64,000 nucleotides of DNA from UBA4742 sp963773335 (GCA_963773335.1 CAVZAT010000003.1:186001-250000); one strand, 5' to 3'. Shown: positions 16,849-25,869, counted from the stretch's first letter. Translations and numbers: made by a program. Notes: generated from the letters alone by a model not told the origin.

Positions 16849-18555
16849 ATGACAGAACCGGATGCACCGCGGCCATTCCGGGTGGTCCCCGCGGTCACGC
16901 CGGACAACGAGCACTTCTGGTTGGGGGGTGCCGGGGGCGAGCTGCGCATGCTGCGCTGCCAGACCTGCGGGTGGTGGATCCATCCGCCCGTGAAGGTGTG
17001 TCCGATCGACCTCAGTCGTGACATCCGCGTCGAGACGCTCTCGGGGCGGGGGACCCTGCACAGCTTCACGGTCAACTGGCAGCCCTGGTATCCCAACCTG
17101 GACCCGCCCTACGTGGTGGCGGTGGTGGAGCTGGCCGAGCAGGAGAACCTGCGCCTGACCACCAACCTGGTGGGCGCCGAGATCGACGAGTGGGCCATCG
17201 GCCAGCCGGTGCGGGTGATCTTCGAGCCCTACGACGAGGTGTGGCTGCCCTTCTTCGAGCCCGACCCCGACGGGCCCGCCGGCATCACGCCGGCTTCGGC
17301 CTCGGTCGACCCGGCGGTGAACCCCGCACCCCGGCGATCGAGTCCGAGCCTGCCCGTCGGCGAGCGCGCCGCGGTCATCTCCGGCGTCGGCCAGTCCCAG
17401 ATCGGCCGGCGCATCTACCGCGATCCCTTGGAGCTGACCGTCGACGCCGCCCTGGCCGCCATCGGCGACGCCGGCCTGACCCGGGCCGACATCGACGGCC
17501 TGTCCACCTATCCCGGCAACATGGGCACGCCGCCAGGCTTCTCGGGCGCGGGCATCACCGAGGTCCACGACGCGCTCCGGCTCAACCTCAACTGGTTCTC
17601 CGGGGGCCTGGAGCTGCCCGGCCAGCTGGGATCGGTGGTCAACGCCATGGCCGCGGTGTCGGCCGGCCTGTGCAACCACGTGCTGTGCTTCCGCACGGTG
17701 TGGGAGGCGTCGGCCCAGGGCGACCAGGGCCGGGCCTCGGTGACCAGCGGTGGGGGCGGGAGCAGCTTCAAAGCCACCGGGTTCATGCAGTGGACCCTGC
17801 CGTTCGGGGCGCCGTCGGCCTCGAACTGGATCGGCATGATGGCGGCCCGCCACTTCCACGAGTTCGGTACCACCCGAGAGCAGCTGGCCCAGATCGCGCT
17901 CAACGCCCGGCGCAACGCCGCGCTCAACCCCAACGCCATCTACCGCGACCCGATGACCCTCGACGACTACCTGTCGGTGCGCATGGTGTCGACCCCGCTG
18001 TGCCTCTTCGACTGCGACGTGCCGGCCGACGGGTCGACCGCCGTCATCGTGTCCCGGGCCGACGCCGCCCCCGACCTGCGCAAGACCCCGGTGGCGGTCG
18101 ACGCGGTGGGCACGGCGCTGCACGGTCGCCCGTCGTGGGACCAGTTCGACGACATGACCACCATGGCGGTGCGTGACGCAGGCGCCATGATGTGGGGCCG
18201 CACCGACCTCACCCCCGCCGACGTGGACGTGGCCGAGCTCTACGACGGGTTCAGCTTCATCGCCCTGGCCTGGCTGGAGGCGCTCCGGTTCTGCGGCCAT
18301 GGCGAAGCCGGTCCCTTCCTGGAGGGCGGCACCCGGATTGCCCGGGACGGTCAGATCCCGCTCAACACCCACGGCGGCCAGCTGTCCGCCGGACGCCTCC
18401 ACGGCTACGGCTTCCTGCACGAGGCCTGTGTGCAGCTGTGGGGCGAAGGTGGCGATCGTCAGGTGGTTCGCCCGGGCGGGCGCCGCCCCGAGGTGGCGGT
18501 GGCCGCCGCGGGAGGCGGGCCGCTGGCGGCCAGCCTCCTGCTCACCCGCGGCTGA
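16849..18555 (+). CDS. DUF35/OB-fold and SCP-x-type thiolase fusion
   Basis: 568 residues. Residues 1-140 form a DUF35 unit: a zinc-ribbon-like part with only one full CxxC (RCQTCGWWIHPP, then KVCPID) and an OB-fold (GTLHSFTVNWQPWYPN). After a linker, residues 165-568 form a thiolase-like lipid-transfer protein (VISGVGQSQIGRRI to NTHGGQLSAGRLHGYGFLHE). In mycobacterial steroid degradation the Ltp2 aldolase binds a separate DUF35 protein (the ChsH2 domain) to cleave a side-chain hydroxyacyl-CoA; here both parts are one chain. The operator in front places it in the regulon. Retro-aldol cleavage or thiolysis are both possible. Confidence 0.8.
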   Translation: MTEPDAPRPFRVVPAVTPDNEHFWLGGAGGELRMLRCQTCGWWIHPPVKVCPIDLSRDIRVETLSGRGTLHSFTVNWQPWYPNLDPPYVVAVVELAEQENLRLTTNLVGAEIDEWAIGQPVRVIFEPYDEVWLPFFEPDPDGPAGITPASASVDPAVNPAPRRSSPSLPVGERAAVISGVGQSQIGRRIYRDPLELTVDAALAAIGDAGLTRADIDGLSTYPGNMGTPPGFSGAGITEVHDALRLNLNWFSGGLELPGQLGSVVNAMAAVSAGLCNHVLCFRTVWEASAQGDQGRASVTSGGGGSSFKATGFMQWTLPFGAPSASNWIGMMAARHFHEFGTTREQLAQIALNARRNAALNPNAIYRDPMTLDDYLSVRMVSTPLCLFDCDVPADGSTAVIVSRADAAPDLRKTPVAVDAVGTALHGRPSWDQFDDMTTMAVRDAGAMMWGRTDLTPADVDVAELYDGFSFIALAWLEALRFCGHGEAGPFLEGGTRIARDGQIPLNTHGGQLSAGRLHGYGFLHEACVQLWGEGGDRQVVRPGGRRPEVAVAAAGGGPLAASLLLTRG

Positions 18556-18565
18556 TCAGCGAACA

Positions 18566-18610
18566 CTGCCGTTGTCTTCGGGCCCGCGGCCGAGGGCATG
18601 CCGGCGGCAG
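18566..18610. repeat. 45-base intergenic hairpin, weaker copy f
   Basis: CTGCCG and CGGCAG arms about 45 bases end to end, between the convergent thiolase-fusion and enoyl-CoA hydratase genes. It fits the size and position of the other five hairpins but has only six paired bases at the ends. Confidence 0.35.
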
Positions 18611-18620
18611 ACGGAGGGGG

Positions 18621-19454
18621 CTACCAGCCCTTGAACTCGGTGGGGCGACGTTCGCGGAAGGCGGCCATGCCCTCCTGGGAGTCCTCGGTGGCCACGATCA
18701 ACTCCTGGAAGAAGGCCTCGTCCTCGAAGCTCTGCTCGCGGCTGGACTCGAAGCTGCGGTTGGCCAGGCGCTTGGTCAGCGAGACGGCCTTGGTGGGCAG
18801 GGAGAGGAACTTGGTGGCCAGCTCGTCGACGGCGGCGTCCAACCCGGCGGCCGGCACCACCCGGTTGACCAGGCCGATGCGATCGGCCTCGGCCGCCGGG
18901 CAGTCCTCGCCCAGCATGAGCAGCTCCTTGGCTCGGTGCAGGCCCACCAGGCGGGGCAGCAGGTAGCAGCCCCCGGCGTCGGGCATGATGCCGCGCCGCA
19001 CGAACACCTCGATGAGCTTGGCCGAATCGGCCATCACCACCAGGTCACAGGCCAGGGCCAGTTGCGCCCCACCGCCCGCCGCCGTGCCGTTGACCGCGGC
19101 GATGACCGGCTTCTCGCAGTCCAGGATCGATCCCACCAACCGTTGCCAGCCGGTGCGGATGAGTCGGGCCGGATCGCCCAGCGCCCGCTCGGGCGCCCCC
19201 TCGGGCCGGGGCGGGCCCGGTCGCTGCGGACCGCCCAGCGCCGCCCCCGTGCAGAAGTGGCGCTCGCCCGTGCCCCTCAGCACCACCACCCGGACCGCCA
19301 GGTCCTCCGAGGCCTCGACGAAGCGATCGGCCAGCCGATCGCGCATGTCGCCGGCCAAGGCGTTGCCCTGCTCCGGGCTGTTGATGGTGAGCCGGCCGAT
19401 GCCGCCGGCCACCTCCCAACGGATCAGCTCGTCGACGTCGCGATCGTCAGCCAT
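18621..19454 (-). CDS. Enoyl-CoA hydratase/isomerase (crotonase family)
   Basis: 277 residues. VVLRGTGERHFCTGAALGG carries the first oxyanion-hole element and AVNGTAAGGGAQLALACDLV the second; the Glu pair used by classic hydratases is not obvious at the usual positions, so isomerase or hydrolase activity is possible. The C-terminal helices (FQELIVATEDSQEGMAAF) are normal. The start has a ribosome binding site AGGAG about 8 bases upstream, behind a 5' leader rich in CGACC repeats. It is divergent from the SDR operon and shares operator site 2. Confidence 0.82.
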   Translation of the reverse strand: MADDRDVDELIRWEVAGGIGRLTINSPEQGNALAGDMRDRLADRFVEASEDLAVRVVVLRGTGERHFCTGAALGGPQRPGPPRPEGAPERALGDPARLIRTGWQRLVGSILDCEKPVIAAVNGTAAGGGAQLALACDLVVMADSAKLIEVFVRRGIMPDAGGCYLLPRLVGLHRAKELLMLGEDCPAAEADRIGLVNRVVPAAGLDAAVDELATKFLSLPTKAVSLTKRLANRSFESSREQSFEDEAFFQELIVATEDSQEGMAAFRERRPTEFKGW

Positions 19455-19470
19455 GCTCGAAGGTCTCCTG

Positions 19471-19534
19471 GGTCGTCGGTCGGTCGTCGGTCGGTCGGTG
19501 GTCGGGTCGGTCAGGTCGGGCTCGGGTCGGGTCG
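19471..19534. repeat. GGTCG-rich simple repeat in the leader of the enoyl-CoA hydratase gene
   Basis: Irregular tandem GGTCG and GGTC units fill about 64 bases between the ribosome binding site of the hydratase gene and its promoter area. On the transcript they read as CGACC repeats. The tract is the kind that can change length by slippage. Confidence 0.6.
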
Positions 19535-19596
19535 ACCCACTGGCGACCGACCTCTTTGCCGGAGAAGATGCGCCAGCGTAGTGTGCATGGACTCAA

Positions 19597-19614
19597 CCTG
19601 ACGCCGGTGTCAGG
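19597..19614. promoter_or_regulatory. TGACAC operator, site 2
   Basis: CCTGACGCCGGTGTCAGG, in the divergent region between the enoyl-CoA hydratase (start 19454) and the SDR (start 19672). Minus-strand TACGCT at 19575-19580 and plus-strand TAGTGT at 19579-19584 are candidate -10 hexamers, so one site could control both directions. Confidence 0.75.
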
Positions 19615-19671
19615 GAACGCGCCGACCGAAGGTGCGGTCGGCGATGAGCTCGAGCGTGAGGGAGGGCAACC

Positions 19672-20619
19672 GTGGGCACCTTCGACGGCAAGGTGGCGCT
19701 GGTCACCGGGGCAGGTCGCGGCATCGGCCGCGAGGAGGCGATGCTGCTGGCCGCCGAAGGTGCCCAGGTGGTCGTGAACGACGTGGGTGGGGCGGCCGAT
19801 GGCAGCGGCTCCGACAACGGCCCGGCCCAGCAGGTGGTCGACGAGATCCTGGCCGCCGGCGGCCACGCCGTGGCCAACACCGATGACATCTCGAGCTGGG
19901 TGGGGGCTTCGGCGCTGATCGACCAGGCCGTCGAGATCTTCGGTGGCCTCGACGTGGTCGTCAACAACGCCGGCATTCTGCGTGACCGGCTCAGCTTCAA
20001 CATGTCCGAGCAGGAGTGGGACGCGGTCATCGCCGTCCACCTCAAGGGACACTTCGCGGTCGCTCGCCATGCCGCCGCCTACTGGCGGGCCCGGTCCAAG
20101 GAAACGGGTGAGCCGGCCGGCACGTCGATCGTCAACACGGCCAGCGAGTCGGGTCTGTACGGCAACGCCGGCCAAGCCAACTACGCGGCGGCCAAGGCGG
20201 GCATCGCCTCCATGACGGTGGTGCTGGCTCGTGAGCTCGAACGCATCGGCGTCCGGGTCAACGCCATCGCCCCGGTGGCTCGCACCCGACTCACCGAGGC
20301 CCTGGCGGGCGACTACATGAAGGCCGACGAGACCGGCTTCGACCGGTTCTCTCCGGCCAACGTGGCCGCGGTGGCCTGCTGGTTGGCGTCGGATCTGGCC
20401 TCGGGCATCTCGGGCCAGGTGATCAAGGTGCAGGGCGGTCAGCTCCAGCTGCTCGAAGGGTGGCGCCCGCTGACCGAGGTGACCGACGACAAGGAGTGGA
20501 CGTTGGACTCGGTGGCCGTGCTGCGTGACGCCATCCTGGGCGACACCGACGGATCGATCCCACCCTTCTTCTTCCCGTCGCCGCCGGCCGACCGCTCGCC
20601 GTACCCCCCTGGCCCATGA
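19672..20619 (+). CDS. Short-chain dehydrogenase (3-hydroxyacyl-CoA dehydrogenase type)
   Basis: 315 residues. KVALVTGAGRGIGREEA is the NAD(P) motif TGxxxGIG, VVVNNAGILRD follows, and SIVNTASESGLYGNAGQANY then AAAKAG gives the Ser-Tyr-Lys triad. It resembles the dehydrogenase domain of 17-beta-HSD type 4 enzymes, which oxidise 3-hydroxyacyl-CoAs. The C-terminal 50 residues (EWTLDSVAVLRDAILG and a Pro-rich end) are an extension. GTG start with GAGGGAGGG 5 bases upstream. First gene of a six-gene rightward run (SDR, two dehydrogenases, MaoC, hydratase, thiolase). Confidence 0.87.
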   Translation: MGTFDGKVALVTGAGRGIGREEAMLLAAEGAQVVVNDVGGAADGSGSDNGPAQQVVDEILAAGGHAVANTDDISSWVGASALIDQAVEIFGGLDVVVNNAGILRDRLSFNMSEQEWDAVIAVHLKGHFAVARHAAAYWRARSKETGEPAGTSIVNTASESGLYGNAGQANYAAAKAGIASMTVVLARELERIGVRVNAIAPVARTRLTEALAGDYMKADETGFDRFSPANVAAVACWLASDLASGISGQVIKVQGGQLQLLEGWRPLTEVTDDKEWTLDSVAVLRDAILGDTDGSIPPFFFPSPPADRSPYPPGP

Positions 20620-20632
20620 GTGCCGTGTCGGC

Positions 20633-21823
20633 ATGAAGCTCGACCACGACCCAGCCGACGAGGCCTTCCGCCACGAGCTCATCGCCTTCCTCGACGAGCA
20701 CACGCCGGCCCAGGTCCGCGGTGGGCGGGACTGGATCGGCGACGACGAGGACACCGACGCCGACGGCATCATGGTCATCCCGGACTGGGCCCGCGAGTGG
20801 CAGGCCACGCTGTTCGACCACGGCTGGATGATCCCCGCGTACCCGCCCGAGCTGGGTGGACGCGACGCCACACCCGTCCAGACGCTCATCTACCTCGAGG
20901 AGATGGCCGGTCGGGGGCTGCCACGCTCGGTCCACTTCGGGGGCTACGCCATCGTGGGGCCGTCGCTGCTGGAGTTCGGCGACGACGATCAGAAGGCGCT
21001 GGCCCCGGCCGCCATCCGGGGTGACACCGTGTGGTGCGTGGGCATGTCCGAGCCCGATGCCGGCTCCGACCTGGCCAACCTGTCCACCCGGGCCGTGGCC
21101 GACGGGGACGCCTTCGTGGTCAACGGCCAGAAGGTGTGGACCAGCTACGCCATGGTGGCGGCCAAGTGCTTCTGCTACGTCCGCACCGATCCGGACGTGC
21201 CCCGCCACAAGGGGATCTCGGCGCTGATCATCGACATGGACTCGCCCGGCATCGAGGTGCGTCCACTGCACCAGATCTCGCACCGGGCCGAGTTCGCCGA
21301 GGTCTTCTTCTCCGACGTGATCGTGCCCAGGGCGAACCTGGTGGGGGCGGTCGGCGACGGCTGGCGCATCACCATGGGGGCCCTGGCCCACGAGCGCGGG
21401 GCACTCTGGGTCGAGGGCGTGATGGGAGCCCAACGGGGGATCGACGACCTGGTCCTGCTCACCCGCCGGCTGGGCGTGGACGGCGACCCGGTGGTGCGGC
21501 GTCGTGTGGCCGAACTGGCGGCGCGGGTCCGGGCGCTGCGGGCCATGGGCTACAAGGGCTTCGCCTCGTTCGCCCAGGGCAGCTCCGCCCCGGAGCACAG
21601 CTTCATGAAGATGGCCACCTCCGAGGTTCGCCAGGCCATCTACGAGTTCGCCATCGACCTGCAGGGGCCGAACCGGGCCGTCCTCGATCCGGCCCTGGCC
21701 GCCGAGGGCGGTCGTTGGCACCGGTCGTGGCTCACCTCGCTGGCCGCCACCATCGGCGGTGGCACCTCCGAGATCCAGCGCAACGTCATCGCCACCCGTG
21801 TGCTGGGTCTGCCGAGAGACTGA
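20633..21823 (+). CDS. Acyl-CoA dehydrogenase, large-type subunit
   Basis: 396 residues. VWCVGMSEPDAGSDLANLST (residues 128-147) binds FAD and substrate, FVVNGQKVWTSYAMVAA follows, and the C-terminus has TIGGGTSEIQRNVIATRVLG, the FAD-contact motif. It starts 13 bases after the SDR stop. The next gene encodes a shorter acyl-CoA dehydrogenase, so this looks like the catalytic partner of a heteromeric enzyme as in FadE26-FadE27 or FadE28-FadE29 of mycobacterial steroid degradation. Confidence 0.85.
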   Translation: MKLDHDPADEAFRHELIAFLDEHTPAQVRGGRDWIGDDEDTDADGIMVIPDWAREWQATLFDHGWMIPAYPPELGGRDATPVQTLIYLEEMAGRGLPRSVHFGGYAIVGPSLLEFGDDDQKALAPAAIRGDTVWCVGMSEPDAGSDLANLSTRAVADGDAFVVNGQKVWTSYAMVAAKCFCYVRTDPDVPRHKGISALIIDMDSPGIEVRPLHQISHRAEFAEVFFSDVIVPRANLVGAVGDGWRITMGALAHERGALWVEGVMGAQRGIDDLVLLTRRLGVDGDPVVRRRVAELAARVRALRAMGYKGFASFAQGSSAPEHSFMKMATSEVRQAIYEFAIDLQGPNRAVLDPALAAEGGRWHRSWLTSLAATIGGGTSEIQRNVIATRVLGLPRD

Positions 21824-21848
21824 TCGACGAACGAGGACAGGACCGACG

Positions 21849-22889
21849 GTGGACTTCAGCCTGAGCGAGGAACAGGACCTGCTGGTCGACACGGCGCGGG
21901 CCATGTTCGCCAACGAGTGTCCACCGACGCTGGTCCGAGCCGTCGGGTCCGATCCCGACCTGGCTCGCCAGCTGTTCGACCGACACCTGCGTGACTGGGT
22001 GGGGCTGGCCGCCCTGCCCCCCGACGGCTCGATGGTGGACCTGAGCTTGTTCCTCGTCGAAGCCGGCGCCGCGGTGGCGCCGGGCCCGTTCCTGGCCACC
22101 GCCGGGTGCTTCGTGCCACTGTTGCGCGCCGCGGGTCACGACCTGGCCGACGACGCCACCGCCGGGTCGGTCACCGGGACGGTGGCCGTGGCCGGCACCG
22201 ACGGCGTGTGGACCTCCGGTGACGGTCGGGTCAGGACCCAGGTGCTCGACGCCCACCTGGTCGACCAGGTGGCGGTGGTCACGCCCGGTCCCGGGCTGGT
22301 GGTGGTGCCGGCCGACTCGCTGGCTGGCCGGGAGATCGAGACCCTGGACATGGCCCGTGCCTGGTTCACCGTCGAGATCACCGACGAGTTGCTCTCGGCG
22401 GCGCAGCCGTTGGATCCGGCCGCGCTGGACGACGCCGTCGAACGGGCCGCGGTGGCCGTGGCCGCCGACGCGGTGGGCGCGGCCCGGTGGCTCATCGATT
22501 CGGCGGTGGCCTACGCCACCGAGCGCATCCAGTTCGCCAAGCCCATCGGGTCGTTCCAGGCCATCCAGCACAAGCTGGTCGACGCCGCTCTGGCCTATGA
22601 GGAAGCGGCCGCGGCTGTGGCCCACGCGGCCATGTGCATCGACGCCGACGATGCCGACCGCCATCGGGCCGTGCACGTGGCCAAGGCCATGGCCGGCCTC
22701 GGCGCCCGCCGCGCCGCCCGCGACGGGCTGCAGACCTTCGGCGGCATCGGCTTCACCTGGGAGCACGACCTGCACCTCCGGCTGCGCCGGGCCTACGGCG
22801 ACGATGCGCTGTGCGGCACCCACGAGTGGCACCTCGATCGGCTGGCCGATCTGCTGTTCGTCCCCGGGGGGGCGCCAGCGGGTGGCTGA
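21849..22889 (+). CDS. Acyl-CoA dehydrogenase, short partner subunit
   Basis: 346 residues, shorter than typical homotetrameric enzymes. It opens DFSLSEEQDLLVDTARAMF and ends with LQTFGGIGFTWEHDLHLRLR, while the middle FAD-binding part is poorly conserved. This pattern is typical of the partner subunit in alpha2-beta2 acyl-CoA dehydrogenases, which contributes to one shared active site. The GTG at 21849 lies 25 bases after the previous stop. Joint function with the preceding gene is inferred. Confidence 0.82.
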   Translation: MDFSLSEEQDLLVDTARAMFANECPPTLVRAVGSDPDLARQLFDRHLRDWVGLAALPPDGSMVDLSLFLVEAGAAVAPGPFLATAGCFVPLLRAAGHDLADDATAGSVTGTVAVAGTDGVWTSGDGRVRTQVLDAHLVDQVAVVTPGPGLVVVPADSLAGREIETLDMARAWFTVEITDELLSAAQPLDPAALDDAVERAAVAVAADAVGAARWLIDSAVAYATERIQFAKPIGSFQAIQHKLVDAALAYEEAAAAVAHAAMCIDADDADRHRAVHVAKAMAGLGARRAARDGLQTFGGIGFTWEHDLHLRLRRAYGDDALCGTHEWHLDRLADLLFVPGGAPAGG

Positions 22890-22912
22890 GCGGGTGGCCT
22901 GGCTCGGCGGGA

Positions 22913-22930
22913 CCTGACACCGGCGTCAGG
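22913..22930. promoter_or_regulatory. TGACAC operator, site 3
   Basis: CCTGACACCGGCGTCAGG, directly followed by a -10-like TATGCT (22931-22936), 58 bases before the MaoC start. It would give the MaoC, hydratase and thiolase genes their own regulated promoter inside the larger run. Confidence 0.8.
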
Positions 22931-22987
22931 TATGCTCGGCGCAGGTCCGACGGACCGACGAACAGACCCATCAACCAGGGGGGAACC

Positions 22988-23407
22988 ATGAGCGACCGGC
23001 TCGCCATCGATGCGGTGAAGGCGGGAGACGAGGCGCCCGCGCGCACCCACACGCTGACCCGCTCGGATCTGGTCATGTACGCCGGTGCGTCCGGCGACTT
23101 CAACCCCATGCACACCGACGAGGTGTCGGCCAAGGCCGCCGGGTTGCCCAGCGTGTTCGGCCACGGCATGTTCACCATGGGCCTGTTGGGCACCGCCCTC
23201 ACCGACTACGTGGGTGTGGGCAACCTGCGCAGCTACAAGGTCCGCTTCACCAAGCAGACCTGGCCCGACGAGGAGCTCACCACCAAGATCGTGGTCAGCG
23301 GCACCCGCACCGAGGGAGACGAGCACCTCATCGACCTCGATTGCTCGGTGGCCAACGCCGACGGCGAGGTCAAGGTGGCTGGCGAAGCCGTGGCCGTGGC
23401 CGGGTAG
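22988..23407 (+). CDS. MaoC-like hydratase
   Basis: 139 residues, a single hot-dog domain. YAGASGDFNPMHTDEVSAKA and SVFGHGMFTMGLLG carry the Asp/His pair of hydratase-2. In mycobacterial steroid side-chain degradation a MaoC protein (ChsH1) hydrates the enoyl-CoA before the aldolase step, and this gene is a candidate for the same role. ATG with a strong GGGGGG-type ribosome binding site 7 bases upstream. Confidence 0.85.
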   Translation: MSDRLAIDAVKAGDEAPARTHTLTRSDLVMYAGASGDFNPMHTDEVSAKAAGLPSVFGHGMFTMGLLGTALTDYVGVGNLRSYKVRFTKQTWPDEELTTKIVVSGTRTEGDEHLIDLDCSVANADGEVKVAGEAVAVAG

Positions 23408-23445
23408 CTGCTCATGGCCCGACGCCGCGCCCGGCACTGAGCAGC
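23407..23445. terminator. Hairpin between MaoC and hydratase genes
   Basis: GCTGCTCA and TGAGCAGC are perfect 8-base arms 23 bases apart, starting at the MaoC stop codon. It may reduce read-through or protect the upstream message. Confidence 0.4.
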
Positions 23446-23457
23446 CGAGCGTCCACC

Positions 23458-24267
23458 ATGCCCATCCACTACGACAAGCGTGACGACCACATCGTCGTCA
23501 TCACCATCGACCGTCCCGAGGCCCGCAACTCGCTGGACCTCTACCACTTCCGCGACCTGGCCAAGGCGTGGAAGGACTTCCGCTACGACGACGACCTGTG
23601 GCTGGCCATCGTCACGGGGGTGCCCGGCCAGTTCATGACCGGCGCCGACCTCAAGACCTACATCCCCCAGGTCACCGACCTGGCCACCAAGATCGGCTCG
23701 GGCGAGGTCACCGAGATCGACGGCTGCAAGCTGACCGACGGCACCCGCGCCGTGCTGCGCGACGTGAAGATCTACAAGCCGATCGTGGCCGCCATCGACG
23801 GTCCGTGCGTGGCGGGGGGCATGGAGATGCTCGGTGGGGTCGACATCCGCATCGCCACCAACAACGCCATCTTCGGGGTCATGGAGCCCAAGCGTGGCCT
23901 GTTCGCCGGCGGCGGCACCACCGCCCGGCTGCCCCGCCAGCTCAACTTCCCGGCGGCCATGGAGTTCCTGCTCACGGCCGAGGCCTTCCCGGCGTCACGG
24001 GCCCTCGAGCTGGGGCTCATCAACGAGATCGTCGAGCCCGAGGACCTGATGGACCGGGCGCTGGAGTGGGCCCATCGCATCACGGCCAACGCGCCGGTGG
24101 CGGTGCAGGCCACCAAGGAGTCGGTGCTGCGCGGCCTGGCGGGCACGCTCGACGACGCTTACGCCATCGAGCAGGAGCTCTCGTCGGTGGTGTTCGCCAC
24201 CGAGGACGCCAAGGAGGGCCCCAAGGCGTTCAAGGAGAAGCGCGAGCCGAAGTGGCAGGGTCGTTGA
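23458..24267 (+). CDS. Enoyl-CoA hydratase/isomerase
   Basis: 269 residues of the crotonase family. ITIDRPEARNSLDLYHFRDL opens the fold; VPGQFMTGADLKTYI and DGPCVAGGMEMLGGVDIRIA hold the oxyanion hole; FGVMEPKRGLFAGGGTTARL follows. The family-typical Glu at the second position is present in ME (GVMEPKRG), so hydratase activity is plausible. The C-terminal TEDAKEGPKAFKEKREPKW is standard. It is in the same run as the MaoC gene, with a hairpin between them. Confidence 0.87.
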   Translation: MPIHYDKRDDHIVVITIDRPEARNSLDLYHFRDLAKAWKDFRYDDDLWLAIVTGVPGQFMTGADLKTYIPQVTDLATKIGSGEVTEIDGCKLTDGTRAVLRDVKIYKPIVAAIDGPCVAGGMEMLGGVDIRIATNNAIFGVMEPKRGLFAGGGTTARLPRQLNFPAAMEFLLTAEAFPASRALELGLINEIVEPEDLMDRALEWAHRITANAPVAVQATKESVLRGLAGTLDDAYAIEQELSSVVFATEDAKEGPKAFKEKREPKWQGR

Positions 24268-24301
24268 GGGACCCCGACCCGTCAGTGGGGTCGACGCGGA
24301 G

Positions 24302-25801
24302 GTGAGCAGGGTGGACCCCCGCCAGCCCTGCCTCATCGGGGTGGGACAGCGCACGTGGCACCTGAGCGGCGACGACCAGGCACCCGAGCCGTTGGCCATG
24401 CTGGCCGAGGTGGTGGGTCTGGCTGCCGCCGACGCCGCGGCCAGCGGCGACGTGCTCGGGGCCGTGCAGAGCCTCGACGCCGTCTATTGCATGAGCTGGC
24501 CCTACGACGACCTGCCCGGCCGACTGGCCGACATGCTGGGGATCGATCCGGCCCGGCGCCACTACTCGGGCATCGGGGGCACCATGCCCCAGCGCCTGCT
24601 GTCGGCCGCGGCCACAGCCATGGTGGGGGGCCACCTGGACGTGGCCCTGGTATGCGGGGCCGAGGCGCTCGACACCAAGCGACGGCTGAAGAAGGCAGGG
24701 GAGCGACCGGCCTGGTCGTTCCGCCATCCCGAACCGCCGCCCTTCCCGTTCGAGGCGCCGTTCCACCCCTCCGAGATGGCCCACGAGGTGTTCCAGGCCT
24801 GGCTCACCTTCGCCACCCGCGACGTGGCTCGCCGGGCCCGGCTGGGACTGTCCCCCGAGGACTACCGCCGGCGGATCGGCCAGCTGCTGGCCCCCATGTC
24901 CGAGGTGGCCGCCGCCAACCCCAACGCCTGGTTCCCGATCGCCCACGACGTCGACGACCTGATCGTGGCCCGGCCCGACAACCGCATGGTCGGCTACCCC
25001 TACACCAAGACCATGATGTCGATCATGGACGTGGACATGGCCGGGGCCCTGATCCTGGCCACCCACGAGGCCGCCGATCGACTGGGTGTCCCCGCCGACC
25101 GGCGGGTCTACCTACGGGGCTGGGCCGAGGCCCACGACGCCGTGTACGTGGCCGAGCACGTGGACCTGTCGCGATCGCCGGCCATGACGTGGGCCTTCAC
25201 CGGGGCGCTGGGCACCGCCGGGGTGGGGATCGACGACATCGCCCACCTCGACCTGTACTCGTGCTTCTCCTCCTCGGTGCACTTCGCCGCCGACGCCCTG
25301 GGCATCGACCCCGTGGCCGATGGGCGATCGGTGACGGTGACCGGCGGCCTGCCCTACGCCGGCGGGGCGGCCAGCAACTACCTGGCCCACGCGGTGGCCA
25401 CCATGGCGGGGGACCTGCGGGCCGATCCGGGCTCGGTCGGCCTGGTCTCGGGCGTGGGCATGCACATGACCAAGCACAACGCGGTGGTGTACTCGACCGA
25501 GCCGGGCCCCGTCCTGCCGACGCCGGTGCCCACCCGGCCCGACGGCTGGCCCGAGCCGGCCACCCTGCCCATCGTCGACTCGTGGACCGGCCCCGCCACG
25601 GTGGCCACCTACTCGGTGGTGCATGGTCGCGACGGCGGGCCGGCGTGGGGCCTGGCCGTGGTCGACCTGCCCGAAGGCGGGCGCGGCTACGGGCGCATCG
25701 AGGACGCGGGGATGCTGGCCGACATGGAGGCCGACGAGTGGGTGGGCCGCACGGTCACGTCGACCCCCGACGGGCCGGTCAACCGCGTGCACGCCCCCTG
25801 A
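24302..25801 (+). CDS. Thiolase-like acyl-CoA acyltransferase with C-terminal OB extension
   Basis: 499 residues. The thiolase fold starts CLIGVGQRTWHLSGDD; LDLYSCFSSSVHFAADALGI and GGLPYAGGAASNYLAHAVAT mark the C-terminal half. The usual C-terminal CxG active site is replaced by VSGVGMHMTKHNAVVYS. From about residue 410 an OB-like extension follows (ATVATYSVVHGRDGGPAWG), as in type-1 thiolase-like proteins. Likely function is the last thiolytic or aldol step of the pathway. The start is a GTG 34 bases after the hydratase stop. Confidence 0.78.
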   Translation: MSRVDPRQPCLIGVGQRTWHLSGDDQAPEPLAMLAEVVGLAAADAAASGDVLGAVQSLDAVYCMSWPYDDLPGRLADMLGIDPARRHYSGIGGTMPQRLLSAAATAMVGGHLDVALVCGAEALDTKRRLKKAGERPAWSFRHPEPPPFPFEAPFHPSEMAHEVFQAWLTFATRDVARRARLGLSPEDYRRRIGQLLAPMSEVAAANPNAWFPIAHDVDDLIVARPDNRMVGYPYTKTMMSIMDVDMAGALILATHEAADRLGVPADRRVYLRGWAEAHDAVYVAEHVDLSRSPAMTWAFTGALGTAGVGIDDIAHLDLYSCFSSSVHFAADALGIDPVADGRSVTVTGGLPYAGGAASNYLAHAVATMAGDLRADPGSVGLVSGVGMHMTKHNAVVYSTEPGPVLPTPVPTRPDGWPEPATLPIVDSWTGPATVATYSVVHGRDGGPAWGLAVVDLPEGGRGYGRIEDAGMLADMEADEWVGRTVTSTPDGPVNRVHAP

Positions 25802-25812
25802 CCCTCCCCGGG

Positions 25813-25859
25813 AAATGGGCATCTTTGCGGCCGGTATCCGGGCAATTCCCCGCCCAGTT
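25813..25859. repeat. 47-base intergenic hairpin, copy c
   Basis: AAATGGGC and GCCCAGTT-type arms. Aligns with the reverse complement of copy a (4737-4783). It lies just after the thiolase stop and before the broken quinoprotein gene on the other strand. Confidence 0.6.
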
Positions 25860-25869
25860 CTGGGTTGAC

